Source of the DNA: Rhodovibrio salinarum DSM 9154
Lineage (GTDB): Bacteria; Pseudomonadota; Alphaproteobacteria; Kiloniellales; Rhodovibrionaceae
Length of the DNA stretch: 64,000 bases
Direction of reading: 5' to 3'
Assembly: GCF_000515255.1 (NCBI RefSeq)
Contig: NZ_KI911559.1
Span: 3,352,693 to 3,416,692 of the forward strand
The notes beneath the pieces were generated by a model, which was not told where the DNA came from, ran no database searches, and saw only the letters and a program-made list of their open reading frames with translations. Position numbers and translations under genes: made by a program. Shown here in pieces: positions 21,185-30,208 of this stretch. Position 1 is the stretch's first letter. The number at the start of each line of letters is the position of its first letter.

Positions 21185-22303
21185 ATGCTGATCGGTGTTC
21201 CCAGCGAGGTGAAGGTTCATGAGTACCGGGTCGGCCTGGTGCCCGCGGGCGTGCGCGAACTGATCCACCACGGCCACGAGGTGATCGTCCAGAGCGACGC
21301 GGGAGCCGGGATCGGCATGTTCGACGCCGACTACCAGGAAGCTGGCGCCCGGGTCGTCGGCGACGCCAGCGAGGTGTTCGCCAAGGCCGACATGATCGTC
21401 AAGGTGAAGGAGCCGCAGGCCAGCGAATACAAGCAGCTGTCGAAGGACCAGGTGCTGTTCACCTACCTGCACCTCGCCCCGGACGCCGAGCAGACCCAGG
21501 GCCTAGTCGACAGCGGCTGCACCGCGATCGCCTACGAAACGGTCACTGACCAACTCGGCCGCCTGCCGTTGCTGGCCCCGATGAGCGAGGTCGCCGGGCG
21601 GATGAGCGCGCAGGTCGCCGCGCACGGCCTGGAAAAGAACCAGGGCGGCAAGGGCGTGCTGATGGGCGGCGTCCCGGGGGTGCTGCCGGCGAACGTCGTG
21701 GTGCTCGGCTGCGGCGTGTCCGGCATGAACGCCGCGCGCATGGCGATGGGCATGCAGGCCAAGGTGTTCGCGATCGACAAGTCGCTCGACAAGCTGAACG
21801 AGGTCGACCTCTACTTCGGCCGGGAGCTGGACACGCTGTACTCCACCGTCGATCACATCGAGAAGGCGGTCGAGGCGGCCGACGTGGTGATCGGCTGCGT
21901 GCTGGTGCCTGGCGCCGCCGCGCCCAAACTCGTCACCCATGACATGGTGCGCAAAATGAAGCCCGGCTCGGTCATGGTCGATGTTGCGATCGACCAGGGC
22001 GGCTGCTTCGAGACGTCCAAGCCGACCACCCACGACGAACCGACCTATGTGGTCGACGACGTGGTGCATTACTGCGTCACCAATATGCCAGGGGCGGTGG
22101 CGCGGACCTCCACCTTCGCGCTCACCAACGCCACCATGCGCTTTGTCCTGGCCCTCGCGGACAAGGGCGTGAAACGTGCGCTGGCGGAGGACCCGCACCT
22201 GATGAACGGCCTGAACGTTCACCAGGGCCAGGTCACCTATAAGGCGGTCGCCGACAACCTCGGCTACGACTTCGTGGCACCGCAACAGGCCCTCGGGTTC
22301 TAA
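21185..22303 (+). CDS. ald: Alanine dehydrogenase
   Basis: NAD-dependent L-alanine dehydrogenase, converting alanine to pyruvate and ammonia. 372 aa, with the [20 protein letters not shown] start, the FTYLHLAPD catalytic His region near residue 95, and a Rossmann [14 protein letters not shown] motif near 170. A clear AGAAGGA site precedes the ATG. It is downstream of the omega-aminotransferase, consistent with a shared amino-donor catabolic role. Confidence 0.96.
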   Translation: MLIGVPSEVKVHEYRVGLVPAGVRELIHHGHEVIVQSDAGAGIGMFDADYQEAGARVVGDASEVFAKADMIVKVKEPQASEYKQLSKDQVLFTYLHLAPDAEQTQGLVDSGCTAIAYETVTDQLGRLPLLAPMSEVAGRMSAQVAAHGLEKNQGGKGVLMGGVPGVLPANVVVLGCGVSGMNAARMAMGMQAKVFAIDKSLDKLNEVDLYFGRELDTLYSTVDHIEKAVEAADVVIGCVLVPGAAAPKLVTHDMVRKMKPGSVMVDVAIDQGGCFETSKPTTHDEPTYVVDDVVHYCVTNMPGAVARTSTFALTNATMRFVLALADKGVKRALAEDPHLMNGLNVHQGQVTYKAVADNLGYDFVAPQQALGF

Positions 22304-22472
22304 GCCTGCCAGGAACTGTTGCGCATACCGCCGCTCACCAGCATGCGCCGCCCGGGGCTGTGGCCGTTTAACCGCGCGATAACCGGTCCGCTCTAAGATT
22401 ACCCGGAAAGCGTGTCGAAGCCGTTACCAAGCACATTCGACACGTCATCCACGGGACCAGGACCCCCGCCAC

Positions 22473-23096
22473 GTGATCCCTTGCGTCCCTTCCCGCGCGG
22501 CATTTCGGTTGATCGCCATCACCGTTGCAACTGCCGCAGCTCTGGGCTCGACGATACCGGCCCGGGCGGACAGCGCCACCACCTCCCCCTCCGATGCCGC
22601 GACCGCTGTGTCGACCAGCGTGCCACATCCCGGCCTCAAGCCGCCGGCTCCCGAACGGCCACGCGGCTGCAGCGGGCAGCGCTTCATCGGCCAGCGGGTC
22701 GCATGTTTCTCCGACCGCGCCGTTCAGGCTGGCGACGCATCGGTGTGTTTCCAGGCCAGCGCCCCAGATGTGCGCTGGCCCTGCATCGCCAAGTACGCGG
22801 TGGTCGCTGGCGATGCGACGACGTGCCGCCTGCTGCCGGGGCCACGTCCGGACGGCGTCGACGGCCCCCTGTCCGGCGGCGAGGACACCGTGACCGTCGA
22901 TCTCTGCCTCTCCACTCTTGCGCTGGTCTACCGCCGACCGGACCTGTGCCGGCAGATCCAGACGGAAACGATGGACGATGCCTGCCTCGCCAAGCTGGTC
23001 GCCAATGGCGCCGATCCGGCCCTGTGTGCTGGAATCGATGTGCCCGAATTGCGCAGGGTCTGCCGTCCAGATCCGCTGCAAGAAGCCCGCGAATAG
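22473..23096 (+). CDS. Exported protein with four C-x13-C repeats
   Basis: I do not recognise a named family. 207 aa with an N-terminal signal peptide (about residues 1-32, cleavage after PARA). After a Pro-rich spacer, four units of about 22 residues each have two cysteines exactly 13 residues apart: CFSDRAVQAGDASVC, CIAKYAVVAGDATTC, CLSTLALVYRRPDLC and CLAKLVANGADPALC. Such units suggest disulphide-pinned helical hairpins in the periplasm. The gene stands alone, converging on gcrA with a shared hairpin in between. An alternative upstream start exists, but the signal peptide supports this one. Confidence 0.7.
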   Translation: MIPCVPSRAAFRLIAITVATAAALGSTIPARADSATTSPSDAATAVSTSVPHPGLKPPAPERPRGCSGQRFIGQRVACFSDRAVQAGDASVCFQASAPDVRWPCIAKYAVVAGDATTCRLLPGPRPDGVDGPLSGGEDTVTVDLCLSTLALVYRRPDLCRQIQTETMDDACLAKLVANGADPALCAGIDVPELRRVCRPDPLQEARE

Positions 23097-23110
23097 CCCA
23101 GAAAACAAAT

Positions 23111-23141
23111 CGGCCGCCGGGGGTTGGTACCCCGGCGGCCG
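23111..23141 (-). terminator. Terminator hairpin between the C-x13-C gene and gcrA
   Basis: CGGCCGCCGGGG and CCCCGGCGGCCG form a 12-bp stem. On the minus strand it is followed by ATTTGTTTTC, fitting an intrinsic terminator for gcrA; it may serve both convergent genes. Confidence 0.65.
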
Positions 23142-23190
23142 TCCAGAAGCGTTGTTTCGCGCGCAGGCCGTGGGCCCCGGAGTCCGTTCG

Positions 23191-24159
23191 CTAGGCGGCC
23201 TCCTCGCCCCGCTCGCCACGTGAACGGGTGATGTAGGCACGCGCGGCATGTTCCTGACAGTACGGCTTGCCCGGGACCGGTTCCGCACCGCAGAAATGGA
23301 AATCGGCATCGCCCGGATCGCCGATCGGCCACAAGCACCCACTCGAACTGCCACGCTGTTCGACACGCGCCCGCTGGCTGCCTAGCTGAGCCGTTGGCGC
23401 GGCCGTTGAGCGCTGCCGCCCCTCGCTGGCCAAGGTCCTGGAGGCCTGCCGGCTCTGCGTGCCTTCGTTGGCACGTGGCGTTTGCGGCGCTGCGCCCTTG
23501 ACGCCAGGAGCGGCACGCCCTTCCCCCGAACTCTGCGCCGCGGCCGCCGGCGTGGACGGTCGGACCGGGCGCTCGGCCGCGCGCGCCTGCGGCGGTTGCG
23601 CGGCGCCAGCTTCCTCGGGCCGCGCGCTAGGCGCCGACGTGCCGAATGCGCGCGCGTTGGCCGCCGACCTGCCGCCAGAGGCTGCCGTCTGACCATCGCT
23701 GTTCGAGGCAGCAGTCTTGGCGGAATCAGCCGGCTGTGCCTTGGTCGTCTGTCCGGTCGAGGTCTGCGCAGTTGCTGTCTGCGCACCTGATTTCTGCGAC
23801 CCGGCGCTCACCGATTTGGGCGCGGACGTCTTGGAACCGGCCGTTTGGGCGCTTGCGGTCTGGGCGACCGAGGCCTTGGCGCTCGCGTTCGAGGCGCGTC
23901 CGGTATCGCTGCCACCTTGCCGGTCGGTCGTTTGGGCGCGTCGCGGGGTCGGCTGGGCGGCTTGGGACGTCGCCTCCGAACTCGCGACCTCGGCGGACTG
24001 CTGCTTGATCGGCGATGGCCGCGAAGGAAGCTTGAGACGGTGCGCCTTACCGACGATCGAGTTCTTGGACACCCCAAGGCGCTTGCCGATTTCCGAGGCG
24101 CTGTGCCCTGCCTGCCACAGGCGGGTCAGTTCTTGGATACGTTCGTCGGTCCAACTCAT
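23191..24159 (-). CDS. gcrA: GcrA cell-cycle regulator with unusually long linker
   Basis: GcrA is an alphaproteobacterial sigma70-associated regulator that acts at CcrM-methylated promoters. The N-terminal DNA-binding domain is canonical (MSWTDERIQELTRLWQAGHS, residues 1-20, then the KNSIVGKAHRLKLPSRPSPI region), and the C-terminal sigma-binding domain (CLWPIGDPGDADFHFCGA, then PYCQEHA) is intact. Between them lie about 200 residues rich in Ala, Ser, Thr and Gln with repeated AQT units. The family is usually about 170 aa, so 322 aa is nearly double. It is transcribed divergently from the SAM hydrolase gene. Confidence 0.93.
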   Translation of the reverse strand: MSWTDERIQELTRLWQAGHSASEIGKRLGVSKNSIVGKAHRLKLPSRPSPIKQQSAEVASSEATSQAAQPTPRRAQTTDRQGGSDTGRASNASAKASVAQTASAQTAGSKTSAPKSVSAGSQKSGAQTATAQTSTGQTTKAQPADSAKTAASNSDGQTAASGGRSAANARAFGTSAPSARPEEAGAAQPPQARAAERPVRPSTPAAAAQSSGEGRAAPGVKGAAPQTPRANEGTQSRQASRTLASEGRQRSTAAPTAQLGSQRARVEQRGSSSGCLWPIGDPGDADFHFCGAEPVPGKPYCQEHAARAYITRSRGERGEEAA

Positions 24160-24383
24160 ACGTTCATCGACCCTTGATGCGGCGTGTGTTGCGCGTCGAA
24201 GCTCATAGTTAACCTATGCTAACAAAAAACCATATTTAGAGCAGGACGATATTCAGGGCACCATATGCGGTAGACACCTTGCTGTCCAGTCGGGAATTTG
24301 CCTATCCCGAAGCCGTACCCCAGATTCTTGTGGACAGTTCTGCCCACGTCTTGGACGTACGTGACGTAAAGGGAAAAGGTGGC

Positions 24384-25130
24384 ATGATCCTGACAGTCAC
24401 GGACTTTGGTGTAGCCGGCCCCTACCTCGCCCAAATGCATGCTGCCGCGCGCGTCCGCGCGCCCGACATTCCCGTTCTCGATCTAGTGGCGGACCTGCCA
24501 TCGTTCCAGCCCGTGCGATCAGGATATCTGCTGAGCGCGCTTGCCCCGGAATTCCCGTCAGGCAGTGTATTCTGCTGCGTGGTCGACCCCGGTGTCGGAT
24601 CGGATCGCGGCGCCCTGATCGTCCACGCCAACCGGCAATGGTTTGTCGGTCCAGATAACGGTCTGATGGCGATTGCCGCGCAGCGCGATCCGCAGGCCCG
24701 CGTGTGGACGCTGGACTGGCGCCCTGAGCGCCTGTCCGCCTCGTTCCACGGACGGGACCTGTTTGCCCCGGTCGCCGCCGACCTCGCCCGCGGCACGCAG
24801 GTGTCCAGCACCCCGATCGAGCCAGGCCGGATGATCGGCGCCGATGCGCCGCCCGACTTGGCAGAAGTGGTGTACATCGATCATTACGGCAACGCCATGA
24901 CCGGATTGCGTGCTGCCACGCTGCCCGCCGATGCCGAGTTGCTCACGGGCCGCCAACGTGTGACGCGGGCCCATACCTTCGCCGACGTCCAGCCCGGAAC
25001 GCCGCTGTGGTATACCAACAGTTCGGGCTTGGCCGAGATCGCCGTCAACCAGGGTCGCGCGGATCGTGTGCTCGACCTGGAGGTCGGCACACCAATCACG
25101 GTGCATGCGACTGAAGCCGGCGATGCTTGA
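24384..25130 (+). CDS. SAM hydrolase / SAM hydroxide adenosyltransferase (DUF62 family)
   Basis: Member of the SAM-dependent halogenase/hydroxide adenosyltransferase fold; most bacterial members hydrolyse SAM to adenosine and methionine. From ATG 24384 (MILTVTDFGVAGPYLAQMH) it is 248 aa with a GGGAAAAGG ribosome-binding site; the frame extends 35 codons upstream without family similarity. Conserved features: TDFG near residue 6, VVDPGVGSDR, FVGPDNGL and YIDHYGNAMT in the C-terminal domain. A role in SAM turnover is inferred from the family only. Confidence 0.88.
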   Translation: MILTVTDFGVAGPYLAQMHAAARVRAPDIPVLDLVADLPSFQPVRSGYLLSALAPEFPSGSVFCCVVDPGVGSDRGALIVHANRQWFVGPDNGLMAIAAQRDPQARVWTLDWRPERLSASFHGRDLFAPVAADLARGTQVSSTPIEPGRMIGADAPPDLAEVVYIDHYGNAMTGLRAATLPADAELLTGRQRVTRAHTFADVQPGTPLWYTNSSGLAEIAVNQGRADRVLDLEVGTPITVHATEAGDA

Positions 25131-25725
25131 GCGCCCGTCGGCGACCAGTCAGCCAGCGCTTCAGGCCGTTCGCCAGTAGCTGCGCGGTCGCCTATGTCGT
25201 CCCATTTAAGAACAACGGTGCATCTTCGCGCACCATCGACACAAAACACCGCGTTACCAAGGCCCGACAGCGCCACCCGTCTCGCGGGTACCCCGAGCAT
25301 CTGAACTGGCACACCGCGACAACCGCAACGCCCCCTAGCAAAACTATAGACTTAGAACATTTTATTGATACTAAGAATTAGTAGAGCGAGCGGCGCCATC
25401 AAATCGCATCAATACGCTAAAAATTGAAAATATCGGCTCATTAACCCAACCAGAGGCGCTACGGCATTCCTGGATACAAAATTCCCTGGAGCCTTGCACC
25501 TAGAAATATCGTAAAACGAAACAATATTAACCATCCCAAACCCCTCTCGACACGATCAACGCGCAGAATTTGCACTAAGAATTACAGCGTCGTTATGCGA
25601 GCCGCCCCTTTTTGCTCCACTTGTCACGGGGTAGCGCATCGTATATCGTCAGTTCGTGTAGCGCTCTTTCTTTGTCGATCGACTTCTGGAACATCAAACT
25701 CCGCAGCTTCTGACGAAAAACCTTA
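25131..25725. other. AT-richer intergenic region before the MarR gene
   Basis: About 595 bp with no credible gene. From roughly 25330 to 25600 the base composition drops clearly to AT-rich compared with the surroundings. No tRNA, IS end or clear repeat was found. It presumably includes the MarR promoter. Confidence 0.6.
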
Positions 25726-26166
25726 ATGACTTACTTTGAGAGCGAGTCCGACCTGTCTATAACAACCTGCGCGCGTGATCTCGAAGCGGTGGCTCGGCTC
25801 TACATGCGAGCTGGCTTTCGCGATGGACTGCGCCCGGCGCAATGGCAAGCGATGCGCTTTTTCGCCAACAACCCAGGCGAGAGTCTGACCGCATTTGCCC
25901 GGCACCGGCACTCCACGACCGGATCTGCCTCAGTGGTCGTATCGGCCCTGGTCAAGCGCGGCTACCTCGCCCGCCAGAGCGCGCATACCAGCCGCAACAT
26001 CGGTATCCAGCTCACCGAGGCGGGCCAACAGGCTCTTGAACAGGACCCGATCAAGGAACTGGTGGCCGCTCTCGAAAACCTGCCGACCGAACAACTGTCC
26101 ACTTTCAAGCAGACCCTTGCACAGCTGCATGACGACCTGTCGGAACGGATCGAGGACGAGGATTAG
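25726..26166 (+). CDS. MarR-family transcriptional regulator
   Basis: 146-aa winged-helix regulator. The recognition region SLTAFARHRHSTTGSASVVV, followed by LVKRGYLARQSAHTSRNIGI (the wing), is typical of MarR proteins. The C-terminal helix would make the dimer interface. Neighbours are an AT-rich gap and a DUF3565 gene on the other strand, so the target is not evident; it may regulate itself. Confidence 0.85.
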   Translation: MTYFESESDLSITTCARDLEAVARLYMRAGFRDGLRPAQWQAMRFFANNPGESLTAFARHRHSTTGSASVVVSALVKRGYLARQSAHTSRNIGIQLTEAGQQALEQDPIKELVAALENLPTEQLSTFKQTLAQLHDDLSERIEDED

Positions 26167-26270
26167 GTCAGAACAATCGGCGTCACCCATCGCCCTTCGC
26201 TCCAGGCCGTCTCGTCTGGGCACCTCCTAATCGATGCCGAAGGGCTCATAGGAGGGGGGCAGATAACCGC

Positions 26271-26507
26271 CTATCCATCGTTCCTGCTGTGGTCTTCTTG
26301 AAGCGGTGGCAGGCATTTGCGGCAGTCGAGGTAGACGCCCAACATCTTCTGGCGCCCCGCCTCGCTTTGGGTCCAGGGCCGCTCCTGAAATGGCGGCTTA
26401 TGGCGGACGTGTCGACCGTGGCCGCACGCCAATTCAGCCACCCAATGCCCTTCTTCATCGCGGTGAAAGCCGACAATCGGCTGCTGGATTCCGTTACGCG
26501 TGTCCAT
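26271..26507 (-). CDS. DUF3565 small protein
   Basis: 78 aa from ATG 26507, preceded by GGGAGG. The core (IVGFHRDEEGHWVAELACGH, then GRHVRHKPPFQERPW, and a C-terminal LDCRKC) matches the DUF3565 family of small Cys/His proteins, whose function is not established. The Cys-x-His and C-x2-C pairs suggest metal binding. The frame extends upstream but without family similarity. The gene converges on the MarR gene. Confidence 0.8.
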   Translation of the reverse strand: MDTRNGIQQPIVGFHRDEEGHWVAELACGHGRHVRHKPPFQERPWTQSEAGRQKMLGVYLDCRKCLPPLQEDHSRNDG

Positions 26508-26983
26508 CGTACCTCCCGTTGCCTGGATCGGCTGCACACCCCAGGCACACACGAGACAAGACACCCCGTCAAAGCCACACGCAATTCCCGCAGACAAGTG
26601 CCAAAATCGAACAGCCGCGCCGTACGCTCCGAACGCTCCATGCCCCTCAACCGGCCCAGTCGTCCGTTCAACCGGCAACGCCTACCTCACAAAGGCATTC
26701 GGACGACGAAAAGGCTTCAATTCGAAACCAGGCCACAAAAGGACTCTGAATCTCTCACCTGTGCGCACACAGAACAAAATCGATGTATTATATTTCAGTA
26801 TAAGGCATTACGACTTCACATTAGCCATTTATTAACAATTTATAACTATAAATAGGATAAAATATTATCGAATTCAAATTCTGATTATACTTACCCCTCA
26901 TTCGCCAAAACCGCCCCCGGACAATAGCCCTCCCCCTCGGTGCACATCTTTTATATTTCTTTATAGTTGACGAGGTAGCCCTG
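26508..26983. other. Intergenic region with AT-rich block before the histidine kinase
   Basis: About 475 bp without a clear gene. From about 26750 to 26985 it is strongly AT-rich (runs such as ATTTATTAACAATTTATAA) and probably holds the kinase promoter. The GC-rich 26508-26740 part is crossed by frames in all directions without recognisable products. Confidence 0.55.
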
Positions 26984-27028
26984 ATGCGCAATTTCGCGTG
27001 TATACACATGTGGAGCCGGATGTCGTGA
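26984..27028 (+). CDS. Possible 14-codon leader ORF overlapping the kinase start
   Basis: ATG 26984 follows a CGAGG site by about 8 nt and reads MRNFACIHMWSRMS, ending in a TGA that overlaps the GTG at 27025 of the histidine kinase frame (GTGA). This looks like a translational-coupling arrangement, but a 14-codon frame can arise by chance. Confidence 0.3.
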   Translation: MRNFACIHMWSRMS

Positions 27029-28551
27029 GTCAGGAAACGAGCAACCTGGGCCGGATGGCCCTCGCCACCCTGGCGAGTTCGCCTTATGGGGTCGCGCTCT
27101 ATGACCGTGACGGGCGTCTCTTGTTCCTGAACGATCGCGCCAAGGGCTGGCGGCTCACGAACGACCCAGCTCCTGTCGACCCCTCCGAAGGCCCGCTCGA
27201 CGGCTGGAAACCGGTTTGGGACGCCAACGGCCCGTTGACCCCGGAAAACACGCCTTCTGTCCGCGCACTAGCCGGTGAAACCGTGGTCGACCGGCGTATC
27301 AAATTAACGGAATCGGACGGTACGATCCGCGAGCTTGAGGTCACGGCACATCCGCTGCGGACGCAAGACGACCGGATCGAGGGCGCCGCCGTGATCGCAG
27401 AGGACGTAACCGACAAGCTGCGCATCCGTGACGACAGCGAGCGGGCGCGTCGGCTGATGGCCGGCGTGCTGGAGACGATCGGCGACATGCTGCTGGTGCT
27501 CGACAACCAACTGACTGTCCTGATGGCCAGCCATGCATACTACAAGGCCACGAAGACCGTCCCCGAGCAGGTCGTTGGCAAACATCTGACACAGATCCAG
27601 GGTGGCCTTTGGGACATTGCCGACCTGCAGACACGTCTGAGCGAGCTGGTGCCCGTACACGGTCGGGTCGATGGCTACCGCCTACAACTCGAGTTGCCAA
27701 AGAGGGGCCTGCGCACGCTCGTGCTCAGCGCGCGTAAGATCTATCGGCTGGGCAACAACACCAAGACGATCCTGCTCACGATCGACGACGTGACCGACCG
27801 GGAGCGTGCGCAGGAGCAGGCGCTGCTGAACGCCAAACTGGAAAGCATCGGCTTTCTGGCCGGTGGGCTGGCGCACGACGTCAACAACCGCCTGCAGCCG
27901 ATCCTGGGCTATAGCCAACTGGGCCGGACGCGCGTCGATCCGAACACCAAGCTGGCAGAGTGGCTGGAGCGGATCGAAGCCAACGCCGAAGGTGCGCGTG
28001 CCGTCGTGCGCAACGTGCTGTCGTACGCCCGCCTGGAACCTTGCCACACCGAGCTCGTCGATCTGAGTGTCGTGACCAAGCAGGCCCTCGCCAATGCGCG
28101 CGACAATGCGCCCGAGTGGATCGAGATTTCCCAGGATCTTGCCACCGACGCCCCACCGGTGAAGGTCAATCCGAACGACATGATGCAGGTCCTCGATAAC
28201 CTGCTCACCAACGCGATCCAGGCCTTGTCACAGGGCGGGCACATCACCGTGGCACTCAGCCGGCAACGGATCGATGGCCAGCCGGACGCGACCGCTCCCA
28301 CCGTACCAGGCGTGTACGCCCTGCTGAGCATCGCCGACAACGGGCCCGGCATCCCAGAGGCGGAACGTGACAAGATCTTCGATCCCTTCTACACGACCAA
28401 GCCGGTCGGCGAAGGCACGGGACTTGGGCTCGCGATCGCGCACAGTATCGTGCACCAGGCGGGCGGCTACATCGAACTGGACTCGACCCCCGGAACCGGC
28501 TGTCGCTTTGACATTTGGCTACCCGATAGCGGGACCACCAACGACATCTGA
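27025..28551 (+). CDS. PAS-PAS sensor histidine kinase
   Basis: Cytoplasmic hybrid-free histidine kinase. Two PAS domains (about residues 10-130 and 140-260) precede a HisKA dimerisation domain with GLAHDVNNRLQPILGY (phospho-acceptor His about 284) and a HATPase_c domain with N-box DNLLTNAIQAL, G1 IADNGPGIP, F-box DPFYTTK and G2 EGTGLGLAI. No membrane segments are seen, so the signal is probably cytoplasmic. The start is uncertain: GTG 27025 (overlapping a small ORF) or GTG 26998. A CheY-like response regulator follows 43 bp later, so they form a likely pair. Confidence 0.9.
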   Translation: MSQETSNLGRMALATLASSPYGVALYDRDGRLLFLNDRAKGWRLTNDPAPVDPSEGPLDGWKPVWDANGPLTPENTPSVRALAGETVVDRRIKLTESDGTIRELEVTAHPLRTQDDRIEGAAVIAEDVTDKLRIRDDSERARRLMAGVLETIGDMLLVLDNQLTVLMASHAYYKATKTVPEQVVGKHLTQIQGGLWDIADLQTRLSELVPVHGRVDGYRLQLELPKRGLRTLVLSARKIYRLGNNTKTILLTIDDVTDRERAQEQALLNAKLESIGFLAGGLAHDVNNRLQPILGYSQLGRTRVDPNTKLAEWLERIEANAEGARAVVRNVLSYARLEPCHTELVDLSVVTKQALANARDNAPEWIEISQDLATDAPPVKVNPNDMMQVLDNLLTNAIQALSQGGHITVALSRQRIDGQPDATAPTVPGVYALLSIADNGPGIPEAERDKIFDPFYTTKPVGEGTGLGLAIAHSIVHQAGGYIELDSTPGTGCRFDIWLPDSGTTNDI

Positions 28552-28594
28552 GCCGGTCGCCCCGAAAGGCCCGGACATCGCGTGGGAGGAAGAC

Positions 28595-28975
28595 ATGGCT
28601 ACCGTGCTCGTCATCGATGACCAGGCCGACATCCGCAACGTCTTTGCGGAAGTGCTGCAGGAGGCCGGCTATCAGGTCGTGACCGCGGTCAACGGCCGCG
28701 ATGGTTTGGCAAAGGCCAGCAGCAGTGAGATCGACCTGATCATCACCGACATCCTGATGCCAGAACGCGATGGCATCGAAGTGATCCACGAAATCAAGCG
28801 CACGAGCGGCGAAACACCGGTTGTCGCGGTCTCTGGCGGCGGCACCATGCGGGGCCCTGACCTCCTGTCGATCGCCAGCAAGCTGCACGCCGACGCAACC
28901 CTGCAGAAGCCGGTGGATGCGGACGCGCTGGTCCGCACCGTGCAGGAATTGCTGGGCAACAAAGGGGACGCCTGA
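28595..28975 (+). CDS. Single-domain (CheY-like) response regulator
   Basis: 126-aa receiver domain from ATG 28595 with GGGAGGA upstream. Acidic pair DD at residues 8-9, phospho-acceptor D52 in IITDILMPERDG, the conserved Ser in VAVSGGG and the Lys in LQKPVD are all present. No output domain exists, so it would act by protein contact or in a phosphorelay. It is paired with the upstream kinase; the frame extends upstream within the kinase gene in another frame. Confidence 0.9.
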   Translation: MATVLVIDDQADIRNVFAEVLQEAGYQVVTAVNGRDGLAKASSSEIDLIITDILMPERDGIEVIHEIKRTSGETPVVAVSGGGTMRGPDLLSIASKLHADATLQKPVDADALVRTVQELLGNKGDA

Positions 28976-29012
28976 TCCGGCTCTGCTCCCCCGGGCGGGT
29001 GCTCAGAGTTCG

Positions 29013-30194
29013 CTACGATTTGCCGGAACCGAACAACATCGGCGCATAGAAGAGCACGAAGCCGCCGAACGCAGCCGCCCACGCAAGCGCCGCCGCGCCC
29101 AGCAGCACCAGGAACAACTGCGGAACGAGCGGTGCGGCCAACCGAAGCAGCACGGCCAGGGTAAGCGCAACGAACAGCAGAACCGTTGGCACATCGGCGC
29201 TCAGCGCCCGGCCGGTGTGCCCGCGGGTGGCACGCGTCATGACGGCCAGTACCATGGTTCCCATCGCGCCTGCGGTCAGCGCGTGCACAGCACTGGTACC
29301 GAGTAGACCGGGTACAAGCATCTGCAGGCCAAGCAGCAGAAATCCGGCCGCGAGCCACGCGTAACCGAGATGCAGAACCAGGATCAGCGGCTCCCGCCAC
29401 GCCTGCCAGGCACACCAGCGCGCCACCCGGCCTGCGTTTAAAAGACCGACGCCGAACATCACCCCGCCGGTCACACGCGTGTCCGGCAGGAGGGTCCAAG
29501 CCAGCACGGCCACGACCGTCGCGAGCGCCGTGAGGCTGTCGTAGCGTCCCCACATCGCGGGTAGACGAGGACTACCGTGCGATTGCAGCCAGTTGCGGGT
29601 AAACACCGGCACGATCCGCCCCCCGATCAGCACGATCAACAGCGCGAACATCCCCACGCCCAGGCGGATGCCATACCCCCGATCCACCCCGGCAATCGGG
29701 CCCAGATGAACCAGAAGGTTGGCGAGCGCGACGCCCGATATCCCCACGACCACAAGCAGGTTCCGCCGATTGCCGGCAGCCAACACTTCCCGCAGCACGA
29801 TGACTCCCAGAGCAACGAAGAAGCCGACATCGACGACCGCTGCCGGCACCGCACCGACGATCCCGGATGTCAGGCACGCCACCCGTCCAAGCCCCCACAA
29901 CCCTGCCAATGCGGCCAATGGGGCCCCACGCAGCGCCGGCCGTCCGGTCCAGTTCGGCACCGCCGTGGTCAGGAAGCCGGCCAGCGCGGCGCCCAAGAAA
30001 CCAAACAGCATGGCATGGGCGTGCCACGTCACCGGCGCGAACGCCGTCGGCAGCTGCAGCCCATGGCCGAGCGTCGCACTCCACATCAAGATCGCGAGCG
30101 CAGCCCAGAGCCCAGCGCCAAAGAAGAACGGCCGGAAGCCGCGATCAAGCAGCGGTATCGTGTGCGCGGACGCAATGGTGTCGGTCTGGGCCAT
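29013..30194 (-). CDS. nnrS: NnrS-family heme/copper membrane protein
   Basis: NnrS proteins are polytopic membrane proteins linked to nitric oxide stress and denitrification. 393 aa with about 12 hydrophobic segments; the N-terminal PLLDRGFRPFFFGAGLWA and WHAHAMLFGFLGAALAGFL signatures are characteristic. It lies downstream of the nar cluster on the same strand. It has its own 109-bp leader with a 10-bp long-range inverted repeat followed by TTTTT, so it may be controlled separately. Confidence 0.92.
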   Translation of the reverse strand: MAQTDTIASAHTIPLLDRGFRPFFFGAGLWAALAILMWSATLGHGLQLPTAFAPVTWHAHAMLFGFLGAALAGFLTTAVPNWTGRPALRGAPLAALAGLWGLGRVACLTSGIVGAVPAAVVDVGFFVALGVIVLREVLAAGNRRNLLVVVGISGVALANLLVHLGPIAGVDRGYGIRLGVGMFALLIVLIGGRIVPVFTRNWLQSHGSPRLPAMWGRYDSLTALATVVAVLAWTLLPDTRVTGGVMFGVGLLNAGRVARWCAWQAWREPLILVLHLGYAWLAAGFLLLGLQMLVPGLLGTSAVHALTAGAMGTMVLAVMTRATRGHTGRALSADVPTVLLFVALTLAVLLRLAAPLVPQLFLVLLGAAALAWAAAFGGFVLFYAPMLFGSGKS

Positions 30195-30208
30195 GGGGGC
30201 CGTCCTCT

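Noticed and set aside
25127-25381. 84-codon frame after the SAM hydrolase
   Set aside because: No similarity, weak start and odd composition; it ends in AT-rich intergenic DNA.
26289-26855. Plus-strand frame of 188 codons across the DUF3565 gene and the AT-rich block
   Set aside because: Antisense to a recognisable DUF3565 gene with its own ribosome-binding site.
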